64,000 nucleotides of DNA from PGYR01 sp040264895 (lineage in GTDB: Bacteria; Bacteroidota; Ignavibacteria; Kapaibacteriales; UBA2268): assembly GCA_040264895.1 (NCBI GenBank), contig JBDQHL010000003.1, positions 1-64,000 on the forward strand, written 5' to 3'. A program made the translations under genes and the position numbers. The notes beneath the pieces are model-generated. The model searched no databases. It saw nothing but the letters and a program-made list of their open reading frames with translations, and was not told the origin of the DNA. Each line of letters opens with the position of its first letter. Position 1 is the first letter of the stretch. This document shows, piece after piece, positions 44,401 to 51,932 of the stretch.

Positions 44401-44922
44401 TTGGCTTCCAAAGCATTACAATATGGTGTGCCATTGGAAGAGCTTGTTGATACATTCACTTTCACTAGGTTCGAACCAGCTGGCATGGTACAAGGTCACG
44501 AAGCGATTAAGAACTCTACATCTATCTTAGATTATGTATTCCGTACTCTTGGTTATGACTACTTGCAGAGAAATGACTTAGTACATGTGTTCGACAATGA
44601 TGCAGAAAAAACTGAACTGAACACTGATGCTGCTGCGCAATTGCAAGATATTGAAGCAAGGGGCAACGACGGTAATGAAGGCGATCAGCCAGATGAAAAA
44701 GATATTGCAAAAAACAGATTAGACAGCCATTCTACTTTGAAGCTGAAAGCAGTAACAACTAACACTAAAAGTGGTGGTAACGCAAGAACTGCTGAGCTAA
44801 AAGAAGCAATGAGCTTGGGCTACACAGGTGAGATGTGCTCTACTTGTAGCTCATCGCGAGTGAAGCGCAACGGTAGCTGTACGGTCTGCGAGGACTGCGG
44901 CACAACGAGCGGCTGCTCGTAA
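41404..44922 (+). CDS. nrdJ: Adenosylcobalamin-dependent (class II) ribonucleotide reductase
   Basis: The 1172-residue protein is of the long bacterial NrdJ type. It has an RNR N-terminal domain (SAAPNSPQWFNTGL; PHACFIQSVSDDM), a 10-stranded barrel with NPCSEYMF and LASLNLMKF, a long insert typical of this type, ATVGGHKIFLRTGEYEDG, and a Cys-rich C-terminus (MCSTCSSSRV ... CTVCEDCGTTSGCS) carrying the thiol pair that re-reduces the active site and a zinc-ribbon-like site. It makes dNTPs without oxygen, using AdoCbl. No NrdR or class I genes lie nearby. A strong terminator follows. Confidence 0.97.
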   Translation: MKFSRYLTKEDSSVYDLFKYTHRASSIKNPDGSAVFDMKNVEVPTGWSQMATDILAQKYFRKAGVPQFDEDGKKLLDENGDQVTGTENSVKQVVHRLAGTWRHWGEQYNYFDTKKDAEIFYEEAAYMLLNQSAAPNSPQWFNTGLNFAYGITGNKQGHYYVNPDSGKIEKSKDAYTRPQPHACFIQSVSDDMLNEGGIFDLITREARIFKFGSGTGSNFSQIRSSEEPLSGGGVSSGMMSFLKIFDKAAGAIKSGGTTRRAAKMVVVDIDHPDVEEFIEWKAKEEEKVAALVTGSKINKVFLSAIMEEAITNGADVENNNVLKDLVKRAVHRGVPLNYIDRVLDLVKQGFTSIDIEEYDTHYESEAYNTVSGQNANNSVRVTNDFMKAVEADEEWELKWRTDEKRTRRLRARDLWNKINLSAWKSADPGLQYDTTINEWHTCPESGRINASNPCSEYMFLDDTACNLASLNLMKFYNEETSEFDIEGYKHAIRVWTVILEISVLMAQFPSKKVADLSYKFRTLGLGYANIGTLLMVNGIPYDSQEALAWTGALTSILCGQAYTTSSEMAKELGTFPEYDLNSKHMLKVIRNHRRASYNVKTSEYEGLTIRPQGIDTRFCPQDMLVAAREVWDNALEMGENHGYRNAQVTVIAPTGTIGLVMDCDTTGIEPDFAVVKYKKLAGGGYFKIVNQSVRKALVKLGYTETEIEEIVKYSKGHGTLVGCPAINKATLMEKGFTEEKLKLVEDQLDDVFDIKFAFNKWTLGEDFMMKLGLSDEEIADSNLNILGAIGFTAEEIEEANDYICGTMMIEGAPHLKEEHLPIFDCANKCGKKGERSISYMGHVKMMAAAQPFISGAISKTVNMSGDASVNNISEVHMKSWKLMLKAIALYRDGSKLSQPLNSANYDDMDEVVLLGDETSLDETLGAKELHEHREGKLVRQSQRYKLPKRRKGIIREATVGGHKIFLRTGEYEDGQLGEIFIDMYKEGAAYRGMLNSFAILASKALQYGVPLEELVDTFTFTRFEPAGMVQGHEAIKNSTSILDYVFRTLGYDYLQRNDLVHVFDNDAEKTELNTDAAAQLQDIEARGNDGNEGDQPDEKDIAKNRLDSHSTLKLKAVTTNTKSGGNARTAELKEAMSLGYTGEMCSTCSSSRVKRNGSCTVCEDCGTTSGCS

Positions 44923-44941
44923 GAGTTTTGATGATAATTAT

Positions 44942-44977
44942 AATCCCTGTTCTGAAAAGAATGGGGATTTTTTTTTG
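44942..44977 (+). terminator. Intrinsic terminator after nrdJ
   Basis: A 12-bp stem (AATCCCTGTTCT/AGAATGGGGATT, with two G-U pairs) and a GAAA tetraloop are followed by a T-run of about 8. Confidence 0.93.
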
Positions 44978-45004
44978 GGTGAGCGAAAAATTGTCGTCGG
45001 AACT

Positions 45005-45078
45005 GTCCTCCGCTGCGTGTGAAGCCAAAGGCATTAGCGGAGGTGTCTTTTGCTAAAAAGCAAAAGACGGAGGTGGAC
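45005..45078. repeat. Nested palindromic repeat unit A
   Basis: An outer 8-bp palindrome CCTCCGCT/AGCGGAGG (45007-45014 with 45036-45043) with an inner GCC/GGC hairpin is followed directly by a perfect 9-bp hairpin GTCTTTTGC/GCAAAAGAC (45045-45053 with 45060-45068) and a partial outer arm GGAGG..GGAC. It is more GC-rich than its surroundings and recalls short dispersed intergenic repeats of Bacteroidota. Confidence 0.6.
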
Positions 45079-45086
45079 GAAGAGCT

Positions 45087-45171
45087 GTCATTGCGAGAAA
45101 TATCAGTTTACTGATATTTTGTGGCAATCTATCTTGTTCAAAGCAGACAGCCGCGCTACGCTCGCTGTGAC
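45087..45171. repeat. Palindromic repeat unit B (GTCATTGCGAG type)
   Basis: It is bounded by GTCATTGCGAG (45087) and its imperfect inverse CTCGCTGTGAC (45161-45171). Inside are a perfect 10-bp hairpin AAATATCAGT/ACTGATATTT and GTGGCAATCT. TCATTGCGAG...GTGGCAATC is a widely seen intergenic repeat pattern. Confidence 0.6.
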
Positions 45172-45180
45172 ATTTTATTC

Positions 45181-45223
45181 CTCCTCAGTCAGAAACAAGT
45201 TTCTGCCAGCTCCTCCAGAGGAG
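45181..45223. repeat. Palindromic repeat unit C
   Basis: Two consecutive hairpins are visible: CAGAAAC/GTTTCTG (45190-45205) and CTCCTC/GAGGAG (45210-45223). With units A and B it fills the gap between nrdJ and the toxin gene; no coding sequence lies there. Confidence 0.5.
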
Positions 45224-45281
45224 TAGAAGAGCTCAGACATAAACAATACGCCTCTACGATAAAATAAAACAAGCCCGACTA

Positions 45282-45584
45282 TTATAATTCTAACTTGTTC
45301 TTGTCTTTTCTATTAGAGAAAAAGGAGAGTATAATTATTTCATCATCTTTTACAGTATAATACATTGTATTATATTTTAATATTACAGCTCTTCTTATGT
45401 GAGGTAGTTCCTGACTTGATAGATAAAGCTCTAGTTTGTCAGCAATTAAAGTAAGTATATGTTCTAGTTTTTGAACTAATCGACGAATGACTGAATCGGG
45501 GAAACTCTTTTCTAAATAGGAAATAGTATCTTCTAGTTCTGCCTTAGCATTATTTGTCCAGCTGACTTTATAACCATTTTTCAT
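45282..45584 (-). CDS. ParE/RelE-family toxin
   Basis: The 100-residue protein has the RelE/ParE fold pattern: NNAKAELEDTISYLEKSF helix pair, a PHIRRAVILKYNTMYYTV strand region with basic residues, and a C-terminal strand EIIILSFFSNRKDK. ParE members poison gyrase and RelE members cleave mRNA; which applies cannot be told. It overlaps the upstream antitoxin gene by 17 bp, the usual order (antitoxin first) and coupling for a type II module. It lies next to the repeat cluster. Confidence 0.88.
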   Translation of the reverse strand: MKNGYKVSWTNNAKAELEDTISYLEKSFPDSVIRRLVQKLEHILTLIADKLELYLSSQELPHIRRAVILKYNTMYYTVKDDEIIILSFFSNRKDKNKLEL

Positions 45585-45801
45585 ACAACTTCTTTACTTC
45601 TGAGTTAGAAATAGTATTATTATTGTCCAAATCGTTTAAGCCCTTTTTGATAGAAGTCTTTTCGGACTCGGAAATTTCACTCCACCAGTCGCTGTCTAAC
45701 TTATTGCGTAAGGCAAGTAAATCAGAGATAATACTTTCATCTTTCAATGAGGCTAACCATTGAATCAATTCGACTTTTGAGTTTGATAGATTGTTATTCA
45801 T
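45568..45801 (-). CDS. Antitoxin of a ParE/RelE-type module
   Basis: The 77-residue acidic protein resembles small addiction-module antitoxins of Bacteroidota: a middle ISESEKTSIKKGLNDLDN and a C-terminal SNSEVKKLYEKWL, preceded by a helical N-terminus (VELIQWLASLKDES). The C-terminal part is expected to wrap around the toxin. It has no obvious ribbon-helix-helix, so DNA binding is uncertain. It starts first in the operon, with an AT-rich upstream region. Confidence 0.82.
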   Translation of the reverse strand: MNNNLSNSKVELIQWLASLKDESIISDLLALRNKLDSDWWSEISESEKTSIKKGLNDLDNNNTISNSEVKKLYEKWL

Positions 45802-45940
45802 AATATTATATATTCATACATTACAAAACAGTTGTAGTCCAATATAACGAATAGGGATCTAAATACTTTATTCTATTCACAATACTTTTCATTTAATTAC
45901 TTATATTCTAATAGCTGAACACCATCAAACCCAAAACTAA

Positions 45941-47365
45941 ATGAGAATATTACTAACAGGAGCAACAGGATATATAGGCAAAAGATTGCTACCCCTGTTA
46001 GTAGAAGATGGGCACCATGTAGTTTGTTGCGTAAGAGATAAAACTCGATTCAACTACCCAGACTCGTTAGAAGAAAACATATCAATCGTTGAGATTGATT
46101 TGTTAGAAGAAAAGTCACTCTCAGCAATTCCCAACGATATTGATGTTGCTTTTTACCTAGTCCACTCTATGTCATCTTTTGACAATTACAAAGAACTGGA
46201 GAAGCAATCAGCGCAAAACTTTAGAAATAGATTAAGCAATACAAATGTAGAACAAGTAATCTACCTAAGCGGTATAACAAATGAATCTGAACTATCAGAA
46301 CACCTGCAATCAAGGAAAAATGTTGAAGATGAATTAGAAAAAGGTGATTATAATTTTACTTGTTTGCGAGCTGGGATTATAGTTGGTTCAGGAAGTGCCT
46401 CGTTTGAAATAATTCGTGATTTGGTTGAAAAGCTTTTTATTATGATAGCACCAAAATGGCTACAAACTCGCTGTCAACCCATTGGTATATCGGATGTACT
46501 TACTTTTTTAAAGAAGTCAATAGGACAAAAAGAAACCTATAATAGAAATTTTGACATTGGTTGTTATGATATACTAACTTATGAAGAGATGCTTTTGCAA
46601 TTTGCCGAAGTTCGTAATCTGAATAGAACTATCATTACAGTACCTCTGATGACTCCACGCCTTTCATCTTATTGGTTATACTTTGTAACATCCACCTCAT
46701 ACAAATTAGCTCGTTCACTAGTTGATAGCATGAAAGTGGAAGTAGTTTGCAGAAACCATGATATTAATAAAATACTGAATGTAGAACCAATATCTTTCAA
46801 AGAGGCCATCCAAAATGCGTTTAAACGAATAGAAGACAACAATATAGTTTCTAGCTGGAAAGACTCATTTGCAAGTAGTGGCATTGATTTCAACATTACG
46901 GAATTCATAAAAGTGCCAGAACACGGAACGTTTACAGATGTGAAGACTTTTGATATAGATGATAGAGAAAGAGTAACTCAGAATGTATGGCAAATAGGTG
47001 GAGATAATGGCTGGTACTATGGTAATTGGCTATGGGAGATACGTGGTTTGATGGATAAATTTGCTGGAGGTGTTGGTCTAAGAAGAGGTAGAACAAGCCC
47101 CAATTCCCTATCTGCAGGCGATGCTTTAGATTTTTGGCGTGTCCTTTATGCTAATAAAAAAGAAGGTAGGCTTTTACTATTCGCAGAAATGAAATTGCCA
47201 GGTGAAGCATGGCTAGAATTCAAAGTTGATGATAATAAAATTACACAAACAGCTACATTCAGACCACTGGGTTTAATTGGTAGAATGTATTGGTATTCAG
47301 TATTGCCTTTCCATGGATTTATATTCAAAGGGATGTTGAGTAACATTAAAGACAGGAAAGATTAA
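45941..47365 (+). CDS. NAD(P)-dependent atypical SDR with DUF2867 domain
   Basis: The 474-residue protein begins with a Rossmann fold of the NmrA/atypical SDR type (ILLTGATGYIGKRLLPLL, residues 3-20), with an ISIVEIDLLEE acidic-strand and VAFYLVHSMSSF. A C-terminal DUF2867 domain follows (NVWQIGGDNGWYYGNWLWEI; GDALDFWRVL; GEAWLEFKVD; TATFRPLGLIGRMYWYSVLP). Such two-domain proteins are widespread but biochemically uncharacterised; some lie near lipid or carotenoid genes. The neighbours dinB and adk give no hint. Confidence 0.88.
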   Translation: MRILLTGATGYIGKRLLPLLVEDGHHVVCCVRDKTRFNYPDSLEENISIVEIDLLEEKSLSAIPNDIDVAFYLVHSMSSFDNYKELEKQSAQNFRNRLSNTNVEQVIYLSGITNESELSEHLQSRKNVEDELEKGDYNFTCLRAGIIVGSGSASFEIIRDLVEKLFIMIAPKWLQTRCQPIGISDVLTFLKKSIGQKETYNRNFDIGCYDILTYEEMLLQFAEVRNLNRTIITVPLMTPRLSSYWLYFVTSTSYKLARSLVDSMKVEVVCRNHDINKILNVEPISFKEAIQNAFKRIEDNNIVSSWKDSFASSGIDFNITEFIKVPEHGTFTDVKTFDIDDRERVTQNVWQIGGDNGWYYGNWLWEIRGLMDKFAGGVGLRRGRTSPNSLSAGDALDFWRVLYANKKEGRLLLFAEMKLPGEAWLEFKVDDNKITQTATFRPLGLIGRMYWYSVLPFHGFIFKGMLSNIKDRKD

Positions 47366-47401
47366 ATCTCTAAATTCTAATTTATTATTAAAATTATTCC
47401 T

Positions 47402-47409
47402 TATATTTG
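47402..47409 (+). promoter_or_regulatory. Predicted -7 promoter element of dinB (TATATTTG)
   Basis: TATATTTG lies 80 nt before the dinB ATG. No LexA-type box was recognised in this spacer. Confidence 0.35.
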
Positions 47410-47488
47410 TTCATCTCTCTTAGTTCTTTTTACCTCTCTCATTTTTTATAAAATTAACAAGCTGAAAAATTGCTTAATCATTATAAAA

Positions 47489-48556
47489 ATGAATAACCTC
47501 CACAGAATAATACATATTGATATGGATGCGTTTTTTGCATCAGTTGAACAAAGGAACAACCCTAAACTAAGAGGCAAGGCAATAGCTGTGGGTGGTGGCC
47601 ACCGAGGAGTTGTGTCAGCAGCTAGCTATGAAGCAAGAAAATTTGGCGTACGTTCTGCCATGCCATCTCATCAAGCCAGAAAGCTATGCCCACATATTAT
47701 TTTTGTTCGGGGGAACTATCAGGCTTATAAAGAGGCTTCTGATAGAGTAATGAAAGTTCTTAAATCCTACACAAATAAGATTCAGCAGGTTTCTATAGAT
47801 GAAGCATACATTGATGTCACTGATTACAAACCAAATGAGATGACAGCAAAAGAGATAGCTATAGAGATAAGAAGAAGAATAAAAAAAGAGGTAAACCTAA
47901 CTGCATCAGCAGGCATTTCATTTAATAAATTCTTAGCCAAAGTTGCTTCTGATTGCAACAAGCCAGACGGATATTATGTTATCCATCCAAATAAAGCAGA
48001 CAAATTTGTTGCTCAGCTGGAAGTTGAAAAGATACCAGGTGTTGGCAAAGTGAATAAAGAAAAATTAAACTCTAAGGGGATGTATATTGGTAAAGATATA
48101 TTAGATAAAGGAAAGGTCTATATGGCTCTAAACTTCGGAAAGATGGGAGTATACCTTCATGACCAAGTCACTTTTAAGTACTTTAGCCCAGTTGTGAGCA
48201 AAAGACTAAGAAAATCAATTGGCAGGGAGAGAACATTTGCAGACAATATAGATGACCACCACGAAATGCTAAGCAAGCTTTATGAGATTTCTAAAAAAGT
48301 AGCAAGTGATATGGAGAAAAAAAAGTTATCAGGTAGAACAGTGACTTTAAAAATAAAGTATCATAATTTTGTAATCAAGACAAGAAGCAGAACACTCAAT
48401 GATTATATTTCCTCAAGTAATGAGATCTATGGAATTATTTCAGAATTACTTATGATTCCAAATTATCCTGAAGAGCCGGTTAGACTGCTAGGAATACAGA
48501 TATCAAACTTAGATAATATAAAACCAAGCAGCTCACAACTGCACATAGAGTTTTAA
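47489..48556 (+). CDS. dinB: DNA polymerase IV (Y family)
   Basis: The 355-residue polymerase has IIHIDMDAFFASVEQR (catalytic Asp pair), VSAASYEARKFGVRSAMP, the second catalytic motif QVSIDEAYIDVT, the helix-hairpin-helix IPGVGKVNKEKL and the C-terminal little-finger domain (RKSIGRERTFADNI). It does translesion synthesis in the cytoplasm. The length is normal and the C-terminus (SSSQLHIEF) plausibly holds a short clamp-binding motif. A strong terminator follows 10 bp later. Confidence 0.96.
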   Translation: MNNLHRIIHIDMDAFFASVEQRNNPKLRGKAIAVGGGHRGVVSAASYEARKFGVRSAMPSHQARKLCPHIIFVRGNYQAYKEASDRVMKVLKSYTNKIQQVSIDEAYIDVTDYKPNEMTAKEIAIEIRRRIKKEVNLTASAGISFNKFLAKVASDCNKPDGYYVIHPNKADKFVAQLEVEKIPGVGKVNKEKLNSKGMYIGKDILDKGKVYMALNFGKMGVYLHDQVTFKYFSPVVSKRLRKSIGRERTFADNIDDHHEMLSKLYEISKKVASDMEKKKLSGRTVTLKIKYHNFVIKTRSRTLNDYISSSNEIYGIISELLMIPNYPEEPVRLLGIQISNLDNIKPSSSQLHIEF

Positions 48557-48565
48557 ATTATATTT

Positions 48566-48607
48566 AAAAACAGCTTAGTTATTTAGATTGGCTAAGCTGT
48601 TTTTTTA
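48566..48607 (+). terminator. Intrinsic terminator after dinB
   Basis: The stem AAAAACAGCTTAG/CTAAGCTGTTTTT (48566-48578 with 48592-48604) is perfect over 13 bp and runs into a T-tract. Confidence 0.92.
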
Positions 48608-48753
48608 TTAGCATTTATAAATATCTGATTCTATTATTCTTTTGAGAAACCAACACATCATCACAAAAAAAGTCAATTTATTGTAATTAGTTTCGTTCTT
48701 AGTTAAATTGTGAAATTGAATTAAATACATTAACAAATTAATAAACAACTTAG

Positions 48754-49413
48754 ATGAATTTAATATTTTTAGGCCCTCCGGGAGCTGGTAAAGGAACACA
48801 AGCAAAAAAAATATGTGAAAAGTATGACCTAACGCAAATAGCGACTGGTGATATACTTCGCGAACATTTGAAAAATGAAACTGGACTTGGTAAAAAGGCA
48901 AAAGAATTCATTAACGCTGGTAACTTAGTTCCCAATGATATCATAATAGACATGATGAGGTACGAAATTGAAAAAGCTCGTGGGAACAGCAGTGGAATAC
49001 TATTAGATGGGTTCCCTCGGACTATTGCTCAAGCTGAAGCATTGGATGAGTTAATGAGCGACTTGAATGATAAAATCAATCTAGCTATTGTTCTGAATGT
49101 TCCTAATAGTGAACTTATGGAAAGGTTAACAGGTAGAAGAGTCTGCCCTAAGTGTGGTACTTCTTATCACGCTAAGTTCAATCCTCCTGTAAATGATGGT
49201 ATATGTGACAATGACGGTGAAGAGTTAATCCAAAGAAAAGACGACAATGAGGAAACTGTTAGTAATAGATTAAAAGTTTATGAAGAACAGACCAAGCCAA
49301 TAATTGAATACTATACAAAACAAGATATAGAGCACAATATAGATGGTGTAGGTTCGGTTAATGATATATTTAATAAAGTTAGTGAAGCAATTAACAACAC
49401 TGTAAGCAGCTAA
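48754..49413 (+). CDS. adk: Adenylate kinase
   Basis: The 219-residue enzyme has the P-loop GPPGAGKGTQ (7-16), the AMP-binding ATGDILREHLK and DGFPRT, and a long LID with a zinc site C131, C134, C151 and D154 (Cys3-Asp type, as in Bacillus). It interconverts ATP+AMP with 2 ADP. A transposase-like gene starts 4 bp after its stop and is probably on the same transcript. Confidence 0.98.
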   Translation: MNLIFLGPPGAGKGTQAKKICEKYDLTQIATGDILREHLKNETGLGKKAKEFINAGNLVPNDIIIDMMRYEIEKARGNSSGILLDGFPRTIAQAEALDELMSDLNDKINLAIVLNVPNSELMERLTGRRVCPKCGTSYHAKFNPPVNDGICDNDGEELIQRKDDNEETVSNRLKVYEEQTKPIIEYYTKQDIEHNIDGVGSVNDIFNKVSEAINNTVSS

Positions 49414-49417
49414 TATA

Positions 49418-50572
49418 TTGGCAAATAAAGAAAAAATATCGTGTCTTTACTGTCAGTCTGAAAATGTTATAAAACATGGTAAGACTAGATCAGGCGACCC
49501 TAGGCTAAGGTGCAAGGATTGCTCCAAAACTTGGGTAAAAGGTATAGTTATACATAATAAACCAGATATTAGTACAGTTGCTGAATCATATTTACTTGGT
49601 CACTCTGTTCGTGATTTAGTCCCTTTTTATAAGAGCTCACCACATAGAATAAATACAAAAATTAGAAACTACCTTTCCAAAACTCAGAGCTGGGAGGACT
49701 TTTTAGATAAAAGTTCGGAAGTTAGAAACGCTGATGTGGTTTACTTGCAAGGAATTCGTTTCAATTGCTCTTATAATTCACCTGAAAATAATGAAATGTA
49801 TATAGCATTTGCCATAGAAGGACTATCATCGAACATTATTGGGTTTGAAATTGCTGAGGACAACACTGAATTAGTCTGGTCAAATTTAATTGACAGATTG
49901 AAAAACAGAGGCTATAAAGTAAATACATTCCTAACTAGAGATATAAAAGCAATAGAAAAACCAGTAAATCGCAATTTTGAATCTGCAAAAATAAAGCTTT
50001 ACCTGCATAAGCTAAACAGAGACAAAGAAATGGAGCACAAATGCTGTCTACTAGAGAAGAAAACTCTGAGAGATAAGCTAATAGATGATGCTCTAAAATT
50101 TTACTCTAAACTAGATAATCAATCATACTCTTCTTACTTAAAGAACAGATTTGATATGGATTTGAAATCATGCATTAATAAGGATTGTGACAGATTCTTT
50201 GAATGTATGATGAAGAACTGTGGTAAAGAATCGGATGCTAGACTTGAACAATTGCTCGAGGATTTTAATGAGCGATTTGGGAAATTTCACGCATTAAAAA
50301 CAAATCCTTACCCAATTGTCAACGCTTGGGTGGGGCTTCATATGCTTAGACCAATGGAATGTGGATTTACACGCTATTCACTTTACAACCAAGTTCCTTG
50401 TAAATGCTCTTTCAGTTGTTTTGCTAGTAACCACAATGAAGAGCAGTGCGAATTTATACCTAATGAAAGACAACTAAACAGCTTTGCTAACGAAGTCACA
50501 ATCAGAGCTCTACACTTACCTATAGAATCGACTGTACGTGGAAGATTCAAACTACAGTTAAAGAATCTATAA
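49418..50572 (+). CDS. Transposase-like zinc-ribbon protein with degenerate active site
   Basis: The 384-residue protein starts at TTG 49418. The N-terminus is a zinc ribbon (C9, C12, C32, C35) like that of IS1/IS1595-type transposases, followed by a helix-turn-helix-like segment (SVRDLVPFYKSSPHRINTKI). The middle has the strand pattern of an RNase H/DDE fold, but where LDG would carry the first catalytic Asp it reads YLQGIRF. The C-terminus is Cys-rich (CKCSFSCFASNHNEEQCEF). No inverted repeats or target-site duplication flank it. The lost Asp, the absent ends and the tight position behind adk suggest a domesticated protein and not a mobile element. Its function is unknown. Confidence 0.65.
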   Translation: MANKEKISCLYCQSENVIKHGKTRSGDPRLRCKDCSKTWVKGIVIHNKPDISTVAESYLLGHSVRDLVPFYKSSPHRINTKIRNYLSKTQSWEDFLDKSSEVRNADVVYLQGIRFNCSYNSPENNEMYIAFAIEGLSSNIIGFEIAEDNTELVWSNLIDRLKNRGYKVNTFLTRDIKAIEKPVNRNFESAKIKLYLHKLNRDKEMEHKCCLLEKKTLRDKLIDDALKFYSKLDNQSYSSYLKNRFDMDLKSCINKDCDRFFECMMKNCGKESDARLEQLLEDFNERFGKFHALKTNPYPIVNAWVGLHMLRPMECGFTRYSLYNQVPCKCSFSCFASNHNEEQCEFIPNERQLNSFANEVTIRALHLPIESTVRGRFKLQLKNL

Positions 50573-50735
50573 GCTTGATTTAATTCTCATCTTACAATCT
50601 ATAAAATTAATATCTCTTAGATAAATAATATACTGCATATTGATATTAAGATTACAAGTGAAATTCATTTAAATCGATATTTTATTTGAATTATAATTAG
50701 TTGTTTATTAAATTAATTCCTTGTATGAATCAAAA

Positions 50736-50772
50736 AATAGATAAAAAAGATATTATTATCCTCATATCTATT
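50736..50772. promoter_or_regulatory. Inverted repeat in the Rrf2 gene leader
   Basis: AATAGATA (50736-50743) and TATCTATT (50765-50772) form a perfect 8-bp inverted repeat that ends 10 bp before the ATG. It may be an operator or an RNA hairpin near the ribosome binding site; in this AT-rich spacer chance is not excluded. Confidence 0.3.
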
Positions 50773-50782
50773 ATTTTTTAAT

Positions 50783-51256
50783 ATGGCATTATTATCTAAA
50801 TCATGTGTTTACGGCATAAGAGCCTCAATTTATATAGCTTCGGAAGCGGTAGATAACTATATATCTATTAGTAAAGTTGCAAAAGATCTGAATTTATCAG
50901 CTCACTTTCTCACAAAAATATTGCAACAGCTCACTAATGAAGGTCTTCTACTTTCGCACAAAGGTCCAAAAGGTGGAGTAAAATTTTCACAGGACACTAA
51001 AAATATTTCGTTGTTTGAGATAATTTCAGCAATAGATGGAATGAGCTTATTTGACGAATGTGCTTTGGGGTTAGAGGGATGTGGCATTTACAAACCCTGC
51101 CCACTTCACGACACCTGGACTGTCCACCGCAAAAACCTGAAAGAATTATTCGAGCAAGAGAGCTTAGCTGACCTGGCCAAAAACGTAAAAAGTGCCGGTC
51201 TTAGGTTACGAACACTAAACCAAGAAGAACTACTTAACATGAAGAATAAAGGATAA
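50783..51256 (+). CDS. Rrf2-family regulator with three-Cys iron-sulfur site
   Basis: The 157-residue winged-helix protein has a typical Rrf2 N-terminus (LLSKSCVYGIRASIYIA), recognition region (SAHFLTKILQQLTNEGLL), the KGPKGGVKF wing, and three cysteines C93, C100 and C106 (DECALGLEGCGIYKPCP) with NsrR/IscR-like spacing, suggesting an iron-sulfur cluster that senses NO, iron or redox state. It stands at the edge of a group of redox-stress genes, which supports a sensor role. A bidirectional terminator follows, so it is monocistronic. Which ligand it senses is not known. Confidence 0.9.
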   Translation: MALLSKSCVYGIRASIYIASEAVDNYISISKVAKDLNLSAHFLTKILQQLTNEGLLLSHKGPKGGVKFSQDTKNISLFEIISAIDGMSLFDECALGLEGCGIYKPCPLHDTWTVHRKNLKELFEQESLADLAKNVKSAGLRLRTLNQEELLNMKNKG

Positions 51257-51288
51257 AAAAAAACCGAGCCACCTAGCTCGGTTTTTTC
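51255..51288. terminator. Bidirectional terminator between the Rrf2 and YceI genes
   Basis: An 8-bp perfect stem AACCGAGC/GCTCGGTT (51262-51269 with 51276-51283) with A-run on the left and T-run on the right serves both convergent genes. Confidence 0.92.
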
Positions 51289-51314
51289 ATATTCAATCTC
51301 TGCTTACCAGTTGC

Positions 51315-51902
51315 TTACTTGTTAGCAACCAAATGCAAAGTCATTGTAAATTCATCGTAAATCAGTTTATCACCAAGTGCTTCTATATCGAAAAAACTTT
51401 TAGATCTAAATTTAACATCGTAATCTGATCTATCTAAAGTAATAGTTGCTACTGCAGTCATTGAATCTCCACTTGCAGATAGCTCTGCTGGAAATGAAAC
51501 TTTTTTAGTTATACCTTTTATCATCATGGTGCCGTGTACCATAGTCTGACCAGAAACAGTTTTAACTTCTGTTATCTCAAATTTTGCTTCTGGGTATTTC
51601 TCAACAGAGAAGAAATCATCAGACTTTAAGTGGTTTTCAAGTTTTGCTCTATAACCTTCATCTTCAATATCAGTATTCATGATAGAAGTCATATCTATTA
51701 CAAATTCACCTTCAGTTAATTTACCATCAGAATAGTCTACACTGCCAGACTTAACACTTACATATCCGTCATGCTCACCAGTTACTTTTTCAGCGTGCCA
51801 TTTCAGTTTAGTTTTTTCTGTGTCTACTTCGTACTCAGCTGCAGTTACATTAGCCATAGCAAATAAACCAAGTGCAATTGTAGTTATAATCAATTTGTAC
51901 AT
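51315..51902 (-). CDS. YceI-family periplasmic protein
   Basis: The 195-residue protein has a signal peptide (LIITTIALGLFAMANVTAA) and a lipocalin-like YceI domain: YEVDTEKTKLKWHAEKVTG at the start, FVIDMTSIMNTD, FEITEVKTV, and a C-terminal FDIEALGDKLIYDEF. YceI proteins bind polyisoprenoid or amide lipids in a hydrophobic barrel in the periplasm. It lies 30 bp downstream of the MarR gene on the same strand and may be controlled with it. Confidence 0.93.
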   Translation of the reverse strand: MYKLIITTIALGLFAMANVTAAEYEVDTEKTKLKWHAEKVTGEHDGYVSVKSGSVDYSDGKLTEGEFVIDMTSIMNTDIEDEGYRAKLENHLKSDDFFSVEKYPEAKFEITEVKTVSGQTMVHGTMMIKGITKKVSFPAELSASGDSMTAVATITLDRSDYDVKFRSKSFFDIEALGDKLIYDEFTMTLHLVANK

Positions 51903-51932
51903 TTTAAAACTCCATATAATATTAAAATAAAT

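Noticed and set aside
44985..45235. CRISPR array
   Set aside because: The three units differ in sequence and are palindromes, with no regular repeat-spacer pattern.
49418..50572. Active insertion sequence
   Set aside because: No terminal inverted repeats or duplications were seen and the first catalytic Asp position is Gln.
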